In this document: positions 44,890-52,452 of the stretch, piece after piece
Numbering within the stretch: position 1 is the first letter of the stretch
How the letters are laid out: the number at the start of each line of letters is the position of its first letter
Assembly (NCBI GenBank): GCA_963835585.1
Contig: CAWIGF010000003.1
Span: forward strand, 434,001-498,000
Reading direction: 5' to 3'
DNA from: UBA10107 sp963835585
GTDB taxonomy: Archaea; Nanobdellota; Nanobdellia; Woesearchaeales; UBA10107
Length of the DNA: 64,000 nucleotides
Program-made: the position numbers and the translations under genes
Notes under the pieces: model-generated
Seen by the model: the letters and a program-made list of their open reading frames with translations, nothing else
Databases searched by the model: none
What the model was told of the DNA's origin: nothing

Positions 44890-45466
44890 AGAATTTTCTT
44901 TTTATTTTCCTTTCCCTTTCAGATTTCAAACATAGATTTAATTGGAATGGATAGACTTCCCTTCCGAATCGTTTATAGTCCACAATTACAGGAACAAAGG
45001 ATTCACCTGTTTCCTTCACAAGGATATTATTGTCCATTATCCCAAAGAAAGGTATGTCCTTTTCTAGGAAAAAGTTCTCGAGGTCGTTTATCCTGCTCCA
45101 GAACGTCTGGTCAGTTATTTTTCCAGAATCAGACAAGGAATGAGGGAGGGAGCCGTCATAATTCAGTATCAAGTCGGATATACATAGTATCTTTCCATCC
45201 TGTTCCTCAGTTGGATATATGAACTGAAAACAATCATATAATTGCCCAGGAATATACGGCAGTATTCTCTTCCTGAATACATTCGTCTCAAATTCGTTGA
45301 AATTGTTAATTCCATATTTTATCTTCGTGTATAAATTCGTAGGAATCTGTTTTGAGAATTTTGTTATCGTCTCGTTGAGAACCTTGACGGCATAAGGTCC
45401 GTGCCTATACACTGTCCTGAAATCTCCTTTTCCAATTATGTTGTCTTCTGAGAAGTCAAGCAGCAT
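44864..45466 (-). CDS. YrbL-like (PhoP-regulatory-network family) protein kinase-fold protein
   Basis: A 200-aa protein with a kinase-like N-lobe: IIGKGDFRTVYRHG (Gly-rich loop) and PYAVKVL (the ATP-anchoring Lys). Downstream there are YIPGQLYDCF and, near the end, FGIMDNNILV (a catalytic-loop remnant with Asn) and VPVIVDYKRFG (metal Asp). This matches YrbL/PhoP_reg. Kinase activity is uncertain because the catalytic aspartate region is degenerate. It converges with the methyltransferase. Confidence 0.75.
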   Translation of the reverse strand: MLLDFSEDNIIGKGDFRTVYRHGPYAVKVLNETITKFSKQIPTNLYTKIKYGINNFNEFETNVFRKRILPYIPGQLYDCFQFIYPTEEQDGKILCISDLILNYDGSLPHSLSDSGKITDQTFWSRINDLENFFLEKDIPFFGIMDNNILVKETGESFVPVIVDYKRFGREVYPFQLNLCLKSERERKIKRKFSKIRTHQL

Positions 45467-45522
45467 GTCGTCACCACGCAGAACTAACTTATATTGTTTT
45501 CCTCGTGAAAAAGCAGGATAAC

Positions 45523-45530
45523 TTTATAAA
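45523..45530 (+). promoter_or_regulatory. TATA box for the DUF1189-like gene
   Basis: TTTATAAA centred 26 nt before ATG 45553; the frame's earlier start at 45505 lies upstream of this box. Confidence 0.6.
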
Positions 45531-45552
45531 CAACATATCGTTGAATTGCATC

Positions 45553-46314
45553 ATGAAAAAGATGTTTGGCATCTACAGAACATTCTTACAGACCTTGAAT
45601 CCGGCCAGTTATGAGGGCCTCTCAGAAAGCAAGATGAAGAATACCTTCGCCTATTTCTTCAATTTAATATTCCAATCAATGATAGTACTTGTAATTCTTT
45701 CCTTACCCATGATAATCGCCTTTCCAGGCACTATTGAATCTGAATTCAGCAAGATAAGTACGTTCACGATAACCAGCAACTTCTCGACGACATCCCCTCT
45801 CGCATTCCCGGAAAAGAATCCTATGATAGAAATAAATTACGGCAATGCAACACCCCCTTCCGCAAACGTGATTCTCGACCATGACACCCTGTATTATGGA
45901 TTTTTGTTCAGCAATTACCAGAGGAACATAAGCAGCTACGGAAATTTCGTCCAGCATAAGACCGGATTCAGCACAATAATAGCCTTACTATTATTACTCA
46001 TGCTGCCAACAATGTTATTGATAGCGTACTTCTACTTCTTGGTCAAGTTCCTGGCTATCGCGTTCATAGCGGCAGTCCTTGGATTGCTAGTGGCGGCAAT
46101 TATCGGAAGAAAGATATCATTCACCAAACTATTCAACACATCAATGTACGGGATATCCGCGACTGTGCTGCTCAGCATGATATTCTTTGCGATTAGGTTC
46201 AGTTTCTATTACATAGAATACCTGCCACTGATAATATACATGATTACAAGCATCTACAACAACGGTGAGAAGATAGATTCAAAGAAGAAGAACACGTTCG
46301 TCGAAATAAAATAA
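45553..46314 (+). CDS. DUF1189-like membrane protein, 253 aa
   Basis: The start at 45553 is set by the TATA box. The N-terminus FLQTLNPASYEGLSESKMKN followed by NTFAYFFNLIF is characteristic of DUF1189 (short cytosolic head, then a first helix). About four to five transmembrane segments follow, with a large extracytosolic loop between the first two (about residues 58-135) rich in Ser/Thr. Function of the family is unknown. Its stop overlaps the next ATG as TAATG, so the flavin-reductase-like gene is co-translated. Confidence 0.75.
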   Translation: MKKMFGIYRTFLQTLNPASYEGLSESKMKNTFAYFFNLIFQSMIVLVILSLPMIIAFPGTIESEFSKISTFTITSNFSTTSPLAFPEKNPMIEINYGNATPPSANVILDHDTLYYGFLFSNYQRNISSYGNFVQHKTGFSTIIALLLLLMLPTMLLIAYFYFLVKFLAIAFIAAVLGLLVAAIIGRKISFTKLFNTSMYGISATVLLSMIFFAIRFSFYYIEYLPLIIYMITSIYNNGEKIDSKKKNTFVEIK

Positions 46315-46703
46315 TGAGATTTCTAGCCACAGCAAGGTCCGAAATTCCTGTTTTCAACAGGATGCAGATGAAAGAGGATATTTTTCCGGTAGAATGTTCT
46401 GAAGGAGATGAAGTCAAGTGCAATTTCAAGACGACTGACTTTATCTACAAATTAATACATAAATCGCAGGTGTTCGCATTGAATTTTGTCAGGCTTTCAT
46501 TACAGAAAAAAATAGATGATTGCGAGATGCTCGAGGGGGAGTTCATAGACAAGTTCAAAAAACTTAATTTGGAGAAGGGAGAATGCACAAGCATAGACTG
46601 CCCGTGCATAAAAAACACACAAGTCCTTGAATGCGACGTAGTGAAGGAAGAAATAAAAGGAAATAATGTTGTGATAATTGGGAAAGTAATCAGAAAGGTT
46701 TAA
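46314..46703 (+). CDS. flavin-reductase-like (FMN split-barrel) domain protein, 129 aa
   Basis: The pattern F..NRMQMKEDIFPVECSE, then FALNFVRLSLQKKID, then DKFKKLNLEKGECT and LECDVVKEEIKGNNVVIIGK resembles flavin reductase/flavoredoxin-type split barrels, where FMN binds near the FALNF strand. Four Cys (CNF, CTS, CPC in TSIDCPCIKN) are extra. Shorter than the usual 160-190 aa. Coupled to the DUF1189 gene. Flavin binding is inference from distant motifs. Confidence 0.5.
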   Translation: MRFLATARSEIPVFNRMQMKEDIFPVECSEGDEVKCNFKTTDFIYKLIHKSQVFALNFVRLSLQKKIDDCEMLEGEFIDKFKKLNLEKGECTSIDCPCIKNTQVLECDVVKEEIKGNNVVIIGKVIRKV

Positions 46704-46730
46704 ATTCTAGCTTATATACGAAATATACAG

Positions 46731-47231
46731 ATGGACATAGAGAATCTGAGAAAAATCCAGGAAACCGAGAAGGCGTTAAGGATCCACAACATCAACATTT
46801 CTACGGGTGAGGCAGTGGACTCCATGAAGAACGACATAATGGTTGGGGGAAACAAAGTTCCAACGTTCGAGGATGTCGAGCAGATTCCAAGCAACCAGGT
46901 CCTGAAGGCGAAAGAAGAAGCGTACAACCAACAGATAGAGAAAAAAGAGGTAACAATGGACGAAAAGACAATAACTGAATTGAAAACACAGATAGGGGAA
47001 CAATCAGCATTAATATCGAGGCAGGCGCAACTCATCAACCAGCTTCAAGGGACAGTAAATGATATTATCAGAGAAATAAACAAGATACAGAACTCAATTC
47101 CTACAAAAAGTCCAGGTGAAAGGCAGCAAACATTGAAGCCAGAAGAAAGAACACATCATCCAAGAAGCGGCAACTACACATCAGATGACGTTTCCGTTGA
47201 CAAGTTCTTTAATTTCTCAGGAACACGCTGA
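46731..47231 (+). CDS. coiled-coil protein, 166 aa
   Basis: Hydrophilic, with a long coiled coil at about residues 58-120 (TITELKTQIGEQSALISRQA and following heptads). The N-terminal segment is helical and the C-terminal 45 residues are Pro/Arg/Ser-rich and disordered. No membrane segment. A GGTTTAAATT stretch 28 nt upstream, overlapping the previous gene's end, is a likely TATA box. Structural or scaffold-like; not recognised. Confidence 0.65.
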   Translation: MDIENLRKIQETEKALRIHNINISTGEAVDSMKNDIMVGGNKVPTFEDVEQIPSNQVLKAKEEAYNQQIEKKEVTMDEKTITELKTQIGEQSALISRQAQLINQLQGTVNDIIREINKIQNSIPTKSPGERQQTLKPEERTHHPRSGNYTSDDVSVDKFFNFSGTR

Positions 47232-47237
47232 ATATAA

Positions 47238-47921
47238 ATGGTAAAAGCTCTGTTTTTTGATCTTACAGGAACGCTGCAGAACTTTAATTGGGACAAGCAA
47301 TGGACGTTATTGAAATCAGTTCTTAATAAGACACTTAAATCCAAAATCAACATCGATGAATTCAAGAGAACATATCAGCAGGCATATGAATCATACAGAC
47401 TTGGAAAGATTAAGAGTGATACGGAATTCTTTGATTTGGTTTTCAGGCAGATGGGAATAAATACATCAAAAATGCAGGTGCGAGAAATAGTAAAACAACA
47501 CTTGGCAATCAGGAAGAATTTCACGTGGCTGCCGAAGAATTATGAAAAAGTCTTGAGTGGATTGGAAAAAGAATTCAAATTGGCGCTTGTCAGTTCATGC
47601 GTCAGGACATGGGCAGAATGGGACTACAAGAACATATTCGGATTTAATCTTGGAAAGCATTTTGCAATAGTCTGCACAAGCCAGGATTTTGGCTATTTGA
47701 AGGAAAGCGGGAAGTTATTCGACATTGCGTTAAAAAAGATGAAAGTAAAAAGAGAAGAAACTGCATTCATTGGGGACCATTACAAAGGGGATGTCCTTAT
47801 TGCAAAGAAATATGGTCTGAAGTCTGTTTTATTAGGCAATAAAAAAGGCGGAAAAGAGGACATCAAAATACGATCGTTCGATGACTTACTGAAGATAAAG
47901 GATAAATTAAAAGATATATAA
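47238..47921 (+). CDS. HAD-superfamily hydrolase
   Basis: A 227-aa haloacid-dehalogenase-fold hydrolase. Motif I is FFDLTGTL (D at residue 7, L-T-GT instead of DGT), motif II is ALVSSC (Ser/Thr), motif III Lys is in YLKESGKLFDI, motif IV is AFIGDHYKGD. Subfamily I with an alpha-helical cap (about residues 15-90). In motif I the second aspartate is a threonine (DLTGT), which may reduce phosphatase activity or indicate a different substrate. Six nt after the previous stop. Confidence 0.82.
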   Translation: MVKALFFDLTGTLQNFNWDKQWTLLKSVLNKTLKSKINIDEFKRTYQQAYESYRLGKIKSDTEFFDLVFRQMGINTSKMQVREIVKQHLAIRKNFTWLPKNYEKVLSGLEKEFKLALVSSCVRTWAEWDYKNIFGFNLGKHFAIVCTSQDFGYLKESGKLFDIALKKMKVKREETAFIGDHYKGDVLIAKKYGLKSVLLGNKKGGKEDIKIRSFDDLLKIKDKLKDI

Positions 47922-47922
47922 A

Positions 47923-48084
47923 TTACATCTGTCCAGTTTCGTTGAACTTTTTCATCAATCTCTCAATGACTACCCTTGCCGCGTAGCCTTTCTGGGAACA
48001 TGCACGCACAAAGGAATCGTACGTCTCCTTGTCTATGTTCACATCCAACTTTGCTACTTGTGGTCCTTTCGGAGTTGCCGCCAT
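47923..48084 (-). CDS. ribbon-helix-helix-like small protein, 53 aa
   Basis: Reads MAATPKGPQVAKLDVNIDKE from the start; the remainder fits a short ribbon followed by two helices (ETYDSFVRACSQKGY, AARVVIERLMKKF). This is the layout of RHH/CopG-type DNA-binding proteins. It lies between the HAD hydrolase and argG, on the argG strand, 56 nt downstream of the argG stop. Could regulate neighbours. Short but well formed. Confidence 0.6.
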   Translation of the reverse strand: MAATPKGPQVAKLDVNIDKETYDSFVRACSQKGYAARVVIERLMKKFNETGQM

Positions 48085-48140
48085 ATTATCACCGATAATA
48101 TTGAAAAAGTCGTTATTTATAAATTATGCAGAATTAATTG

Positions 48141-49409
48141 TTAAATCTTAGTTGTTGTCAATTCTCCACTGATTTTTTTGTTTCTTTTCTCGCTAGCTTG
48201 AAGTCTTCCCGCATTTATATCTATGAACCCTCTAGCCTTTGTCGGATCATAATTTCCGGCCTCATGCATGCTCGCGATTCCTTCGTCATAAAGTGAACAT
48301 GGAGAAGTTCTTCCAATGATAGTCACATTTCCCTTGTAGAGAGCTAAATTTACTTGCCCAGTCACGAATTTTTGAGTCGCATCTATGCTCTTTTGCATCG
48401 CCTCTCTTTCAGGAGAGAACCAGTGTCCTGAATATATTCTCTCACCTAAGTCTATGCTTGTGTGCTGGTTCATTTTTATTATCTCTCTATCTAGAGTAAG
48501 CGCTTCAAGATCCTCATGAGCGACGTGAAGAAGCGTTCCAGCAGGAGTCTCGTAAACTCCCCTTGATTTCATTCCGACATACCTGCTCTCTACCATGTCG
48601 AGCCTTCCTACTCCATTTTCTCCGGCTACCTTATTCAGATATTTTACGATATTGAGAGGATCGGAAGCACATAAAAAATATTTATTTTTACTATCGACAA
48701 CAGCAACAGGATTTCCTTCATTGAATTTTATTCCGAAAATAGTTTCCTTGTTTGGCGCTTTCTGAGGAGATTTAGTTATCTTGAACATCCTTTCAGGAGG
48801 TCTTGTGTTCGGATTCTCCAAAATCCCTGCCTCATAGCTTATGTGCATTAAATTATCATCATTCGACCACGGATTTTTCTTTGACTGGTCTATATGTATT
48901 TTGTTCTTTCTGGCGAAAGCTATCAAGTCATCCCTTCCTTTCTTGAATTTTCTCAAGAAGTCCTGTTCCTTCCATGGAGCGTAAATCTTGCATTCAGGCG
49001 CCAAAGTCAAGTATGCCAGTTCGAATCTTACCTGGTCGTTTCCTTTTCCCGTGGAACCGTGGGAAAGTATATTTGCACCAATTTCTTTTGCAAGCTCAAC
49101 TTGTTTCTGCGCGATCAATGGCCTTGCCAATGATGTCCCAAGAAGGTATCTTCCCTCGTATGTTGCATTTGCCCTTATTGCAGGAAAGATGTAATTAGTA
49201 ACAAATTCTTCCTTGAGGTCATAGACAAATGCCTCTGACGCTCCTGTCTTCAGCGCTTTTCTCTTTATCTTCTCAAGATTTATGCCTGGCTGCCCGACAT
49301 CGGCAGTATAAGTCACGACATCGTATCCTTTTTTTTTCAACCATACAAGAATTACAGAAGTATCCAGACCACCACTGTATGCTAGGACGAGTTTTCCTTT
49401 TTTAGGCAT
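48141..49409 (-). CDS. argG: argininosuccinate synthase
   Basis: Joins citrulline and aspartate with ATP to argininosuccinate. At 422 aa, the PP-loop is LAYSGGLDTSVI (residues 8-19), then VTYTADVGQPG, then SHGSTGKGNDQVRFE, the characteristic citrulline/aspartate site. EREAMQKSID and the C-terminal oligomerisation helix are also present. Full length. No argH or other arginine gene in the window, so the pathway context is not seen. Confidence 0.96.
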   Translation of the reverse strand: MPKKGKLVLAYSGGLDTSVILVWLKKKGYDVVTYTADVGQPGINLEKIKRKALKTGASEAFVYDLKEEFVTNYIFPAIRANATYEGRYLLGTSLARPLIAQKQVELAKEIGANILSHGSTGKGNDQVRFELAYLTLAPECKIYAPWKEQDFLRKFKKGRDDLIAFARKNKIHIDQSKKNPWSNDDNLMHISYEAGILENPNTRPPERMFKITKSPQKAPNKETIFGIKFNEGNPVAVVDSKNKYFLCASDPLNIVKYLNKVAGENGVGRLDMVESRYVGMKSRGVYETPAGTLLHVAHEDLEALTLDREIIKMNQHTSIDLGERIYSGHWFSPEREAMQKSIDATQKFVTGQVNLALYKGNVTIIGRTSPCSLYDEGIASMHEAGNYDPTKARGFIDINAGRLQASEKRNKKISGELTTTKI

Positions 49410-49456
49410 GTTATCGGGAACTTTAACTTATTTATATATTTTACTAGACTAGAATA

Positions 49457-49597
49457 TTACTTCTTTGCTTTGCTATCCTTGTTTCTTTTGCCATCGAATT
49501 TTTTCAAATCACGTTCGACCAATTTCATGGCAATGGTGCATCCTATGCATAAATAAATCAGAACCAACAAGATGATTGGGTATCGTTTACGTTCCAT
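49457..49597 (-). CDS. small single-pass membrane protein, 46 aa
   Basis: From ATG 49597: MERKRYPIILLVLIYLCIGC, then a short amphipathic stretch and a Lys-rich tail (KFDGKRNKDSKAKK). One hydrophobic helix with basic residues on both sides. Not recognised. Lies between argG and tRNA-Ser. Confidence 0.5.
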   Translation of the reverse strand: MERKRYPIILLVLIYLCIGCTIAMKLVERDLKKFDGKRNKDSKAKK

Positions 49598-49679
49598 ATA
49601 ATTAATCAGCTATCAGTCATTTATAATCTTTTTGCGAAAAGTAACCTTTTAATACTGAAAGGAGGACTTGTATTCCATT

Positions 49680-49764
49680 GCCAGCGTAGCAAAATCCGGT
49701 TAATGCGCCCGCCTCGAAAGCGGGTGTCCGCAAGGACTTCCAGGTTCAAATCCTGGCGCTGGCG
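49680..49764 (+). tRNA. tRNA-Ser(CGA)
   Basis: An 85-nt class II tRNA. Acceptor GCCAGCG pairs with CGCTGGC; the anticodon stem CCCGC/GCGGG encloses loop CTCGAAA with anticodon CGA. A long variable arm (TGTCCGCAAGGACTT region) is serine-typical, and the T-arm carries GGTTCAAATCC. CCA is not encoded. It is the integration site of the element that follows. Confidence 0.95.
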
Positions 49765-49779
49765 GTTATTCTTTGTTCA
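49754..49779 (+). repeat. att-like direct repeat, tRNA-side copy (attL)
   Basis: 26 bp beginning inside the tRNA-Ser T-arm/acceptor and running 15 bp past the tRNA end. It matches 61487-61512 at 24 of 26 positions. Typical attachment site of a tRNA-targeted integrase. Confidence 0.78.
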
Positions 49780-49823
49780 GAACTCATCGTGGTTTATGGG
49801 CTAGCTTGTTTTATGGAGATATC

Positions 49824-51020
49824 ATGGAAAACTTACAAGAAATACATAACTACAAAAAAAGGATTGAGAGAGTGATAGAACGCGTCCTAAGAGAGGACAT
49901 GTGCCAGGAAAACAAAGGCATCATCCTAAAATTCAAGGAGTTCTGCGTTTTGCAAGGGATTGGGCAAGCGAAGATAGACAGATACCTACAAGACTGCATA
50001 AAATTTGGAAGGATGCTGAAAAAGCCCTTTTCTGAGGCAACAAAGGATGACGTGATGAAAGTCATCGTTGAGATAGAGGAAAGCCCATTAAGTTTTCAGA
50101 CAAAAAATGGCTTCAAGATTTTAGTGAAGAAATTGTTTAAGTGCATACGAGGAACTCCCGGGAAAAAAGATTATCCACAGGAAGTTAACTGGATTTCGCT
50201 AGGGAGTGGAGCGAATAAAAATAAATTACCAGAGGAGCTTTTGACAGAGCAGGAAATTGAATCAATCATAAGGCATACAGATACCATAAGGGACAAAGCA
50301 TTAATTTCATGCCTTGCTGAGTCAGGATGCAGAATTTCTGAAATAGGGAATATGAAGATAAAGCATGTTTCCTTTGAGGAGCATGGAGCTCGATTATCTG
50401 TATCAGGAAAAACGGGGGCAAGAAAAATACTAATAATTTCAAGCGCTCCATATCTGCAACAATGGATCAATCAGCATCCATTCAATAGCGATTCGGAGAA
50501 TTATTTGTGGATTACTGCTCAAAATGGATTAGTGTGTTATGAAAGAATTTTAGCGATACTCAAAAAAGCTGCGAGGCGTGCAGGAATTAAGAAACGGATT
50601 TATCCGCATTTGTTTAGGCACTCAAGAGCCACATTCTTGGCTTCAATAATGAGCGATGCTTCGCTGAAGCAATATTGCGGATGGACACAAGGCTCGAAGA
50701 TGGCTTCAGTTTATATCCACATGAGTGGAAAAGATACAGACGAAGCGATTTTACGGGCAAATGGTCTCGAGATTAAGAAAGTACAGAAACAACGACTGTT
50801 AGAACCGAAGAAATGTATGCGATGCTTCGCTGTGAATGAAGCGACAAACAGATTCTGCAAGGTCTGCGGATTTTCTCTGGACAAGGAAGAAGCTGAGAAG
50901 GTACTGCAGGCGGATACGCAAAGAAAGCAAGCTGATGGCATCATGGACAGGCTGATGAAGGATAATGATATTTTGGAGTTGATTAAGGAAAAGCTGAAAA
51001 GCAAAGATTTATATACTTAA
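49824..51020 (+). CDS. tyrosine recombinase/integrase with C-terminal zinc ribbon
   Basis: Site-specific integrase, 398 aa from ATG 49824 (GGAG upstream; the longer frame begins at 49773 near the tRNA end). The N-terminal SAM-like core-binding domain (about 1-120) is followed by the catalytic domain: R170 in SGCRISE, K196 in SGKTGARK, H262-L-F-R265 in PHLFRHSRATF and nucleophile Y297 in SVYIHMSG. All key residues are present, so it looks active. A zinc ribbon (CMRC...CKVC) follows at the C-terminus, as in archaeal XerA-like integrases. Its place next to tRNA-Ser identifies the element's integration system. Confidence 0.93.
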   Translation: MENLQEIHNYKKRIERVIERVLREDMCQENKGIILKFKEFCVLQGIGQAKIDRYLQDCIKFGRMLKKPFSEATKDDVMKVIVEIEESPLSFQTKNGFKILVKKLFKCIRGTPGKKDYPQEVNWISLGSGANKNKLPEELLTEQEIESIIRHTDTIRDKALISCLAESGCRISEIGNMKIKHVSFEEHGARLSVSGKTGARKILIISSAPYLQQWINQHPFNSDSENYLWITAQNGLVCYERILAILKKAARRAGIKKRIYPHLFRHSRATFLASIMSDASLKQYCGWTQGSKMASVYIHMSGKDTDEAILRANGLEIKKVQKQRLLEPKKCMRCFAVNEATNRFCKVCGFSLDKEEAEKVLQADTQRKQADGIMDRLMKDNDILELIKEKLKSKDLYT

Positions 51021-51052
51021 TTAATATAAGTATATATCAATAGGTGATAAAT

Positions 51053-51334
51053 ATGGCTCAAGCACAAATAATGAAACAAGAATCACTGGCACATTCTCCC
51101 ACATTAAATACAGTATTGATGGTAGAAGACATACTAAAAGATACAGGGGAACTCATGACAGTGGCAGAGCTAAAGAGAAAACTGCCAAGAAAAGTTATGC
51201 ACCAAACACTCCTGCAGATTCTTGATTATTTGCAATTGAGCGGAAAGATAATTATCGGAACAAAAGGCATTTTGTGGATATATGCCGAACGAAAGGAATT
51301 AAATGAGCTGATGAAACGAGGCACAGAGGTATGA
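51053..51334 (+). CDS. winged-helix antitoxin-like protein, 93 aa
   Basis: Start at ATG 51053 with AGGTG about 8 nt upstream; GTG 51044 is the alternative. The middle is a winged-helix: MTVAELKRKLPRKVMHQTLL, then QILDYLQLSGKIIIGTKGILWIY. The stop overlaps the RelE-like gene's ATG, so the two are translated together and probably form an antitoxin-toxin pair. Similar wHTH proteins precede RelE-family toxins in archaea. DNA-binding is likely. Confidence 0.68.
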   Translation: MAQAQIMKQESLAHSPTLNTVLMVEDILKDTGELMTVAELKRKLPRKVMHQTLLQILDYLQLSGKIIIGTKGILWIYAERKELNELMKRGTEV

Positions 51335-51690
51335 AAAAGCCAGTAAGGGTTATTCTCCTTGATGAAGCTGACATTGAATACAAGCGATTAAATGTTGTTG
51401 TCGGGCAGCAACGTTCAGAAGGAAAGGATAGCACAGAAGAGATGCAATTATTGCGTTCGATTGAACAGAAAATAGAACTAATCAAGGCAAATCCATTCTA
51501 CGGAGACAATATCGAGAAAAAGAAAATACCGAAATCATATAATGTCCAAAATTTATGGAGAGTTGAACTGACAGGGTTTTGGCGTTTGCTTTATACAATC
51601 AAAGGAGATCAAATAGAGATTGTCTGCTTTGTGCTTGATATTGTTGACCACGAAAGATATGATAAAATATTTGGTTACAAGGGCAAGTGA
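51331..51690 (+). CDS. RelE/ParE-superfamily toxin-like protein
   Basis: A 119-aa RelE-fold protein. The core strand pattern NLWRVELTGFWRLLYTI, followed by IEIVCFVLDIVDHERYDKIF, matches the RelE C-terminal (LWRYRVGDYRVIYxI, VLxVxHRxxVY) of mRNA interferases and gyrase poisons. RelE catalytic basic residues (R in LWR, the terminal RYDK) are present. It has a longer N-terminus than classical RelE. The upstream wHTH gene overlaps by 4 nt. Likely a stabilisation module of the element. Confidence 0.78.
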   Translation: MKKPVRVILLDEADIEYKRLNVVVGQQRSEGKDSTEEMQLLRSIEQKIELIKANPFYGDNIEKKKIPKSYNVQNLWRVELTGFWRLLYTIKGDQIEIVCFVLDIVDHERYDKIFGYKGK

Positions 51691-51711
51691 AAAAAATTAA
51701 GATGAGAAATA

Positions 51712-51978
51712 TTACTTAGTCAAAACCAATGTGTTGTTTATTATTGAATAAAGAAGCTTTACTCCATGCCCGCACGACAATTCAATAAAGCCCATTTCCT
51801 TCAGGAAAAACAATGTCTCGAAGAACATCTGCTTCGTTATGCTGAAATTCCTGCAGATCTTTTCGGATGCTGTAGTGTAGGGAATAAATCGCTTCTGTAT
51901 GGCTTGCTGCAATTCATACAGCCTTTTAAGCTCCAATGTCCATAATCCTAGCTTTTCTTCAAGGGGTATTTGTATCAT
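51712..51978 (-). CDS. winged-helix-like protein, 88 aa
   Basis: Sequence ASEKICRNFSITKQMFFETL followed by FFLKEMGFIELSCGHG has the turn and wing of a small winged-helix protein. The first helix region (LWTLELKRLYELQQAIQKR) may mediate dimerisation. It faces the toxin gene (convergent), 21 nt from its stop. The start ATG 51978 overlaps the short frame upstream. Putative regulator within the element. Confidence 0.55.
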   Translation of the reverse strand: MIQIPLEEKLGLWTLELKRLYELQQAIQKRFIPYTTASEKICRNFSITKQMFFETLFFLKEMGFIELSCGHGVKLLYSIINNTLVLTK

Positions 51979-52045
51979 GTGCCTCCTCGTACAGTTTCAG
52001 CAGGATTTGTATCCATTCTGGTTCGTTTTGTTCTTCCATTGCCAT
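51959..52045 (-). CDS. very short protein, 28 aa, coupled to the winged-helix gene
   Basis: From ATG 52045: MAMEEQNEPEWIQILLKLYE, ending in a few polar residues. It ends inside the next gene's start, and contains a GAGGAGG sequence that serves as that gene's ribosome site. A leader peptide or small protein; real translation is uncertain. Confidence 0.35.
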   Translation of the reverse strand: MAMEEQNEPEWIQILLKLYEEAHDTNTP

Positions 52046-52452
52046 AGTATTTTATTCCTTTAAATTAAATCTATGTCCAATAAATATCCATTTTGGATAT
52101 TTATTTCTGGGTATTGCCTTTTATTTGCAGACACATAGTGAAGCTTCCTTAATAATCAACTGGTCTACAAAAGTATAGCAAAAAGTATATACTTTCTTGA
52201 CAATTATAAGCGCGAAACAATATAAATGCGAGTGCAGTTTTTGGTACAAATCGTGCATTTTTGTGTACACAGTGCGGACTTTTGTAACACTAATGCGCGT
52301 TATATACAAATAAAGATATAAATTACATGGTATAAAAAATATAGCAAAAGGTATGTGCTTTTTATACCAATTAAACAATTCATGAAATATTATTGTCAAG
52401 AAAAATATAAATATTAATTAGGAGAAAAATAGTATATTTTTAGTATAGATTC
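52046..52452. other. A/T-rich intergenic region with repeated and inverted elements
   Basis: About 400 bp between the winged-helix gene and the RT stop. A near-repeat, AGTATAGCAAAAAGTATATACTTTCT-like at 52172-52197 and a similar copy at 52339-52363, appears twice. A perfect 10-bp inverted repeat GGTATAAAAA/TTTTTATACC (52329-52338 and 52359-52368) flanks the second copy. Operator for the winged-helix protein, terminator of the RT operon, or origin sequence are all possible. No convincing gene. Confidence 0.5.

Noticed and set aside
49773..49823. Longer integrase start immediately after the tRNA
   Set aside because: The extra 17 residues have no integrase similarity and GGAG precedes ATG 49824.
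52121..52399. 92-aa minus-strand open frame in the A/T-rich gap below the RT
   Set aside because: Composition is Tyr/Ile/Phe-rich as expected from A/T-rich DNA, it covers the inverted repeat, and has no domain-like pattern.
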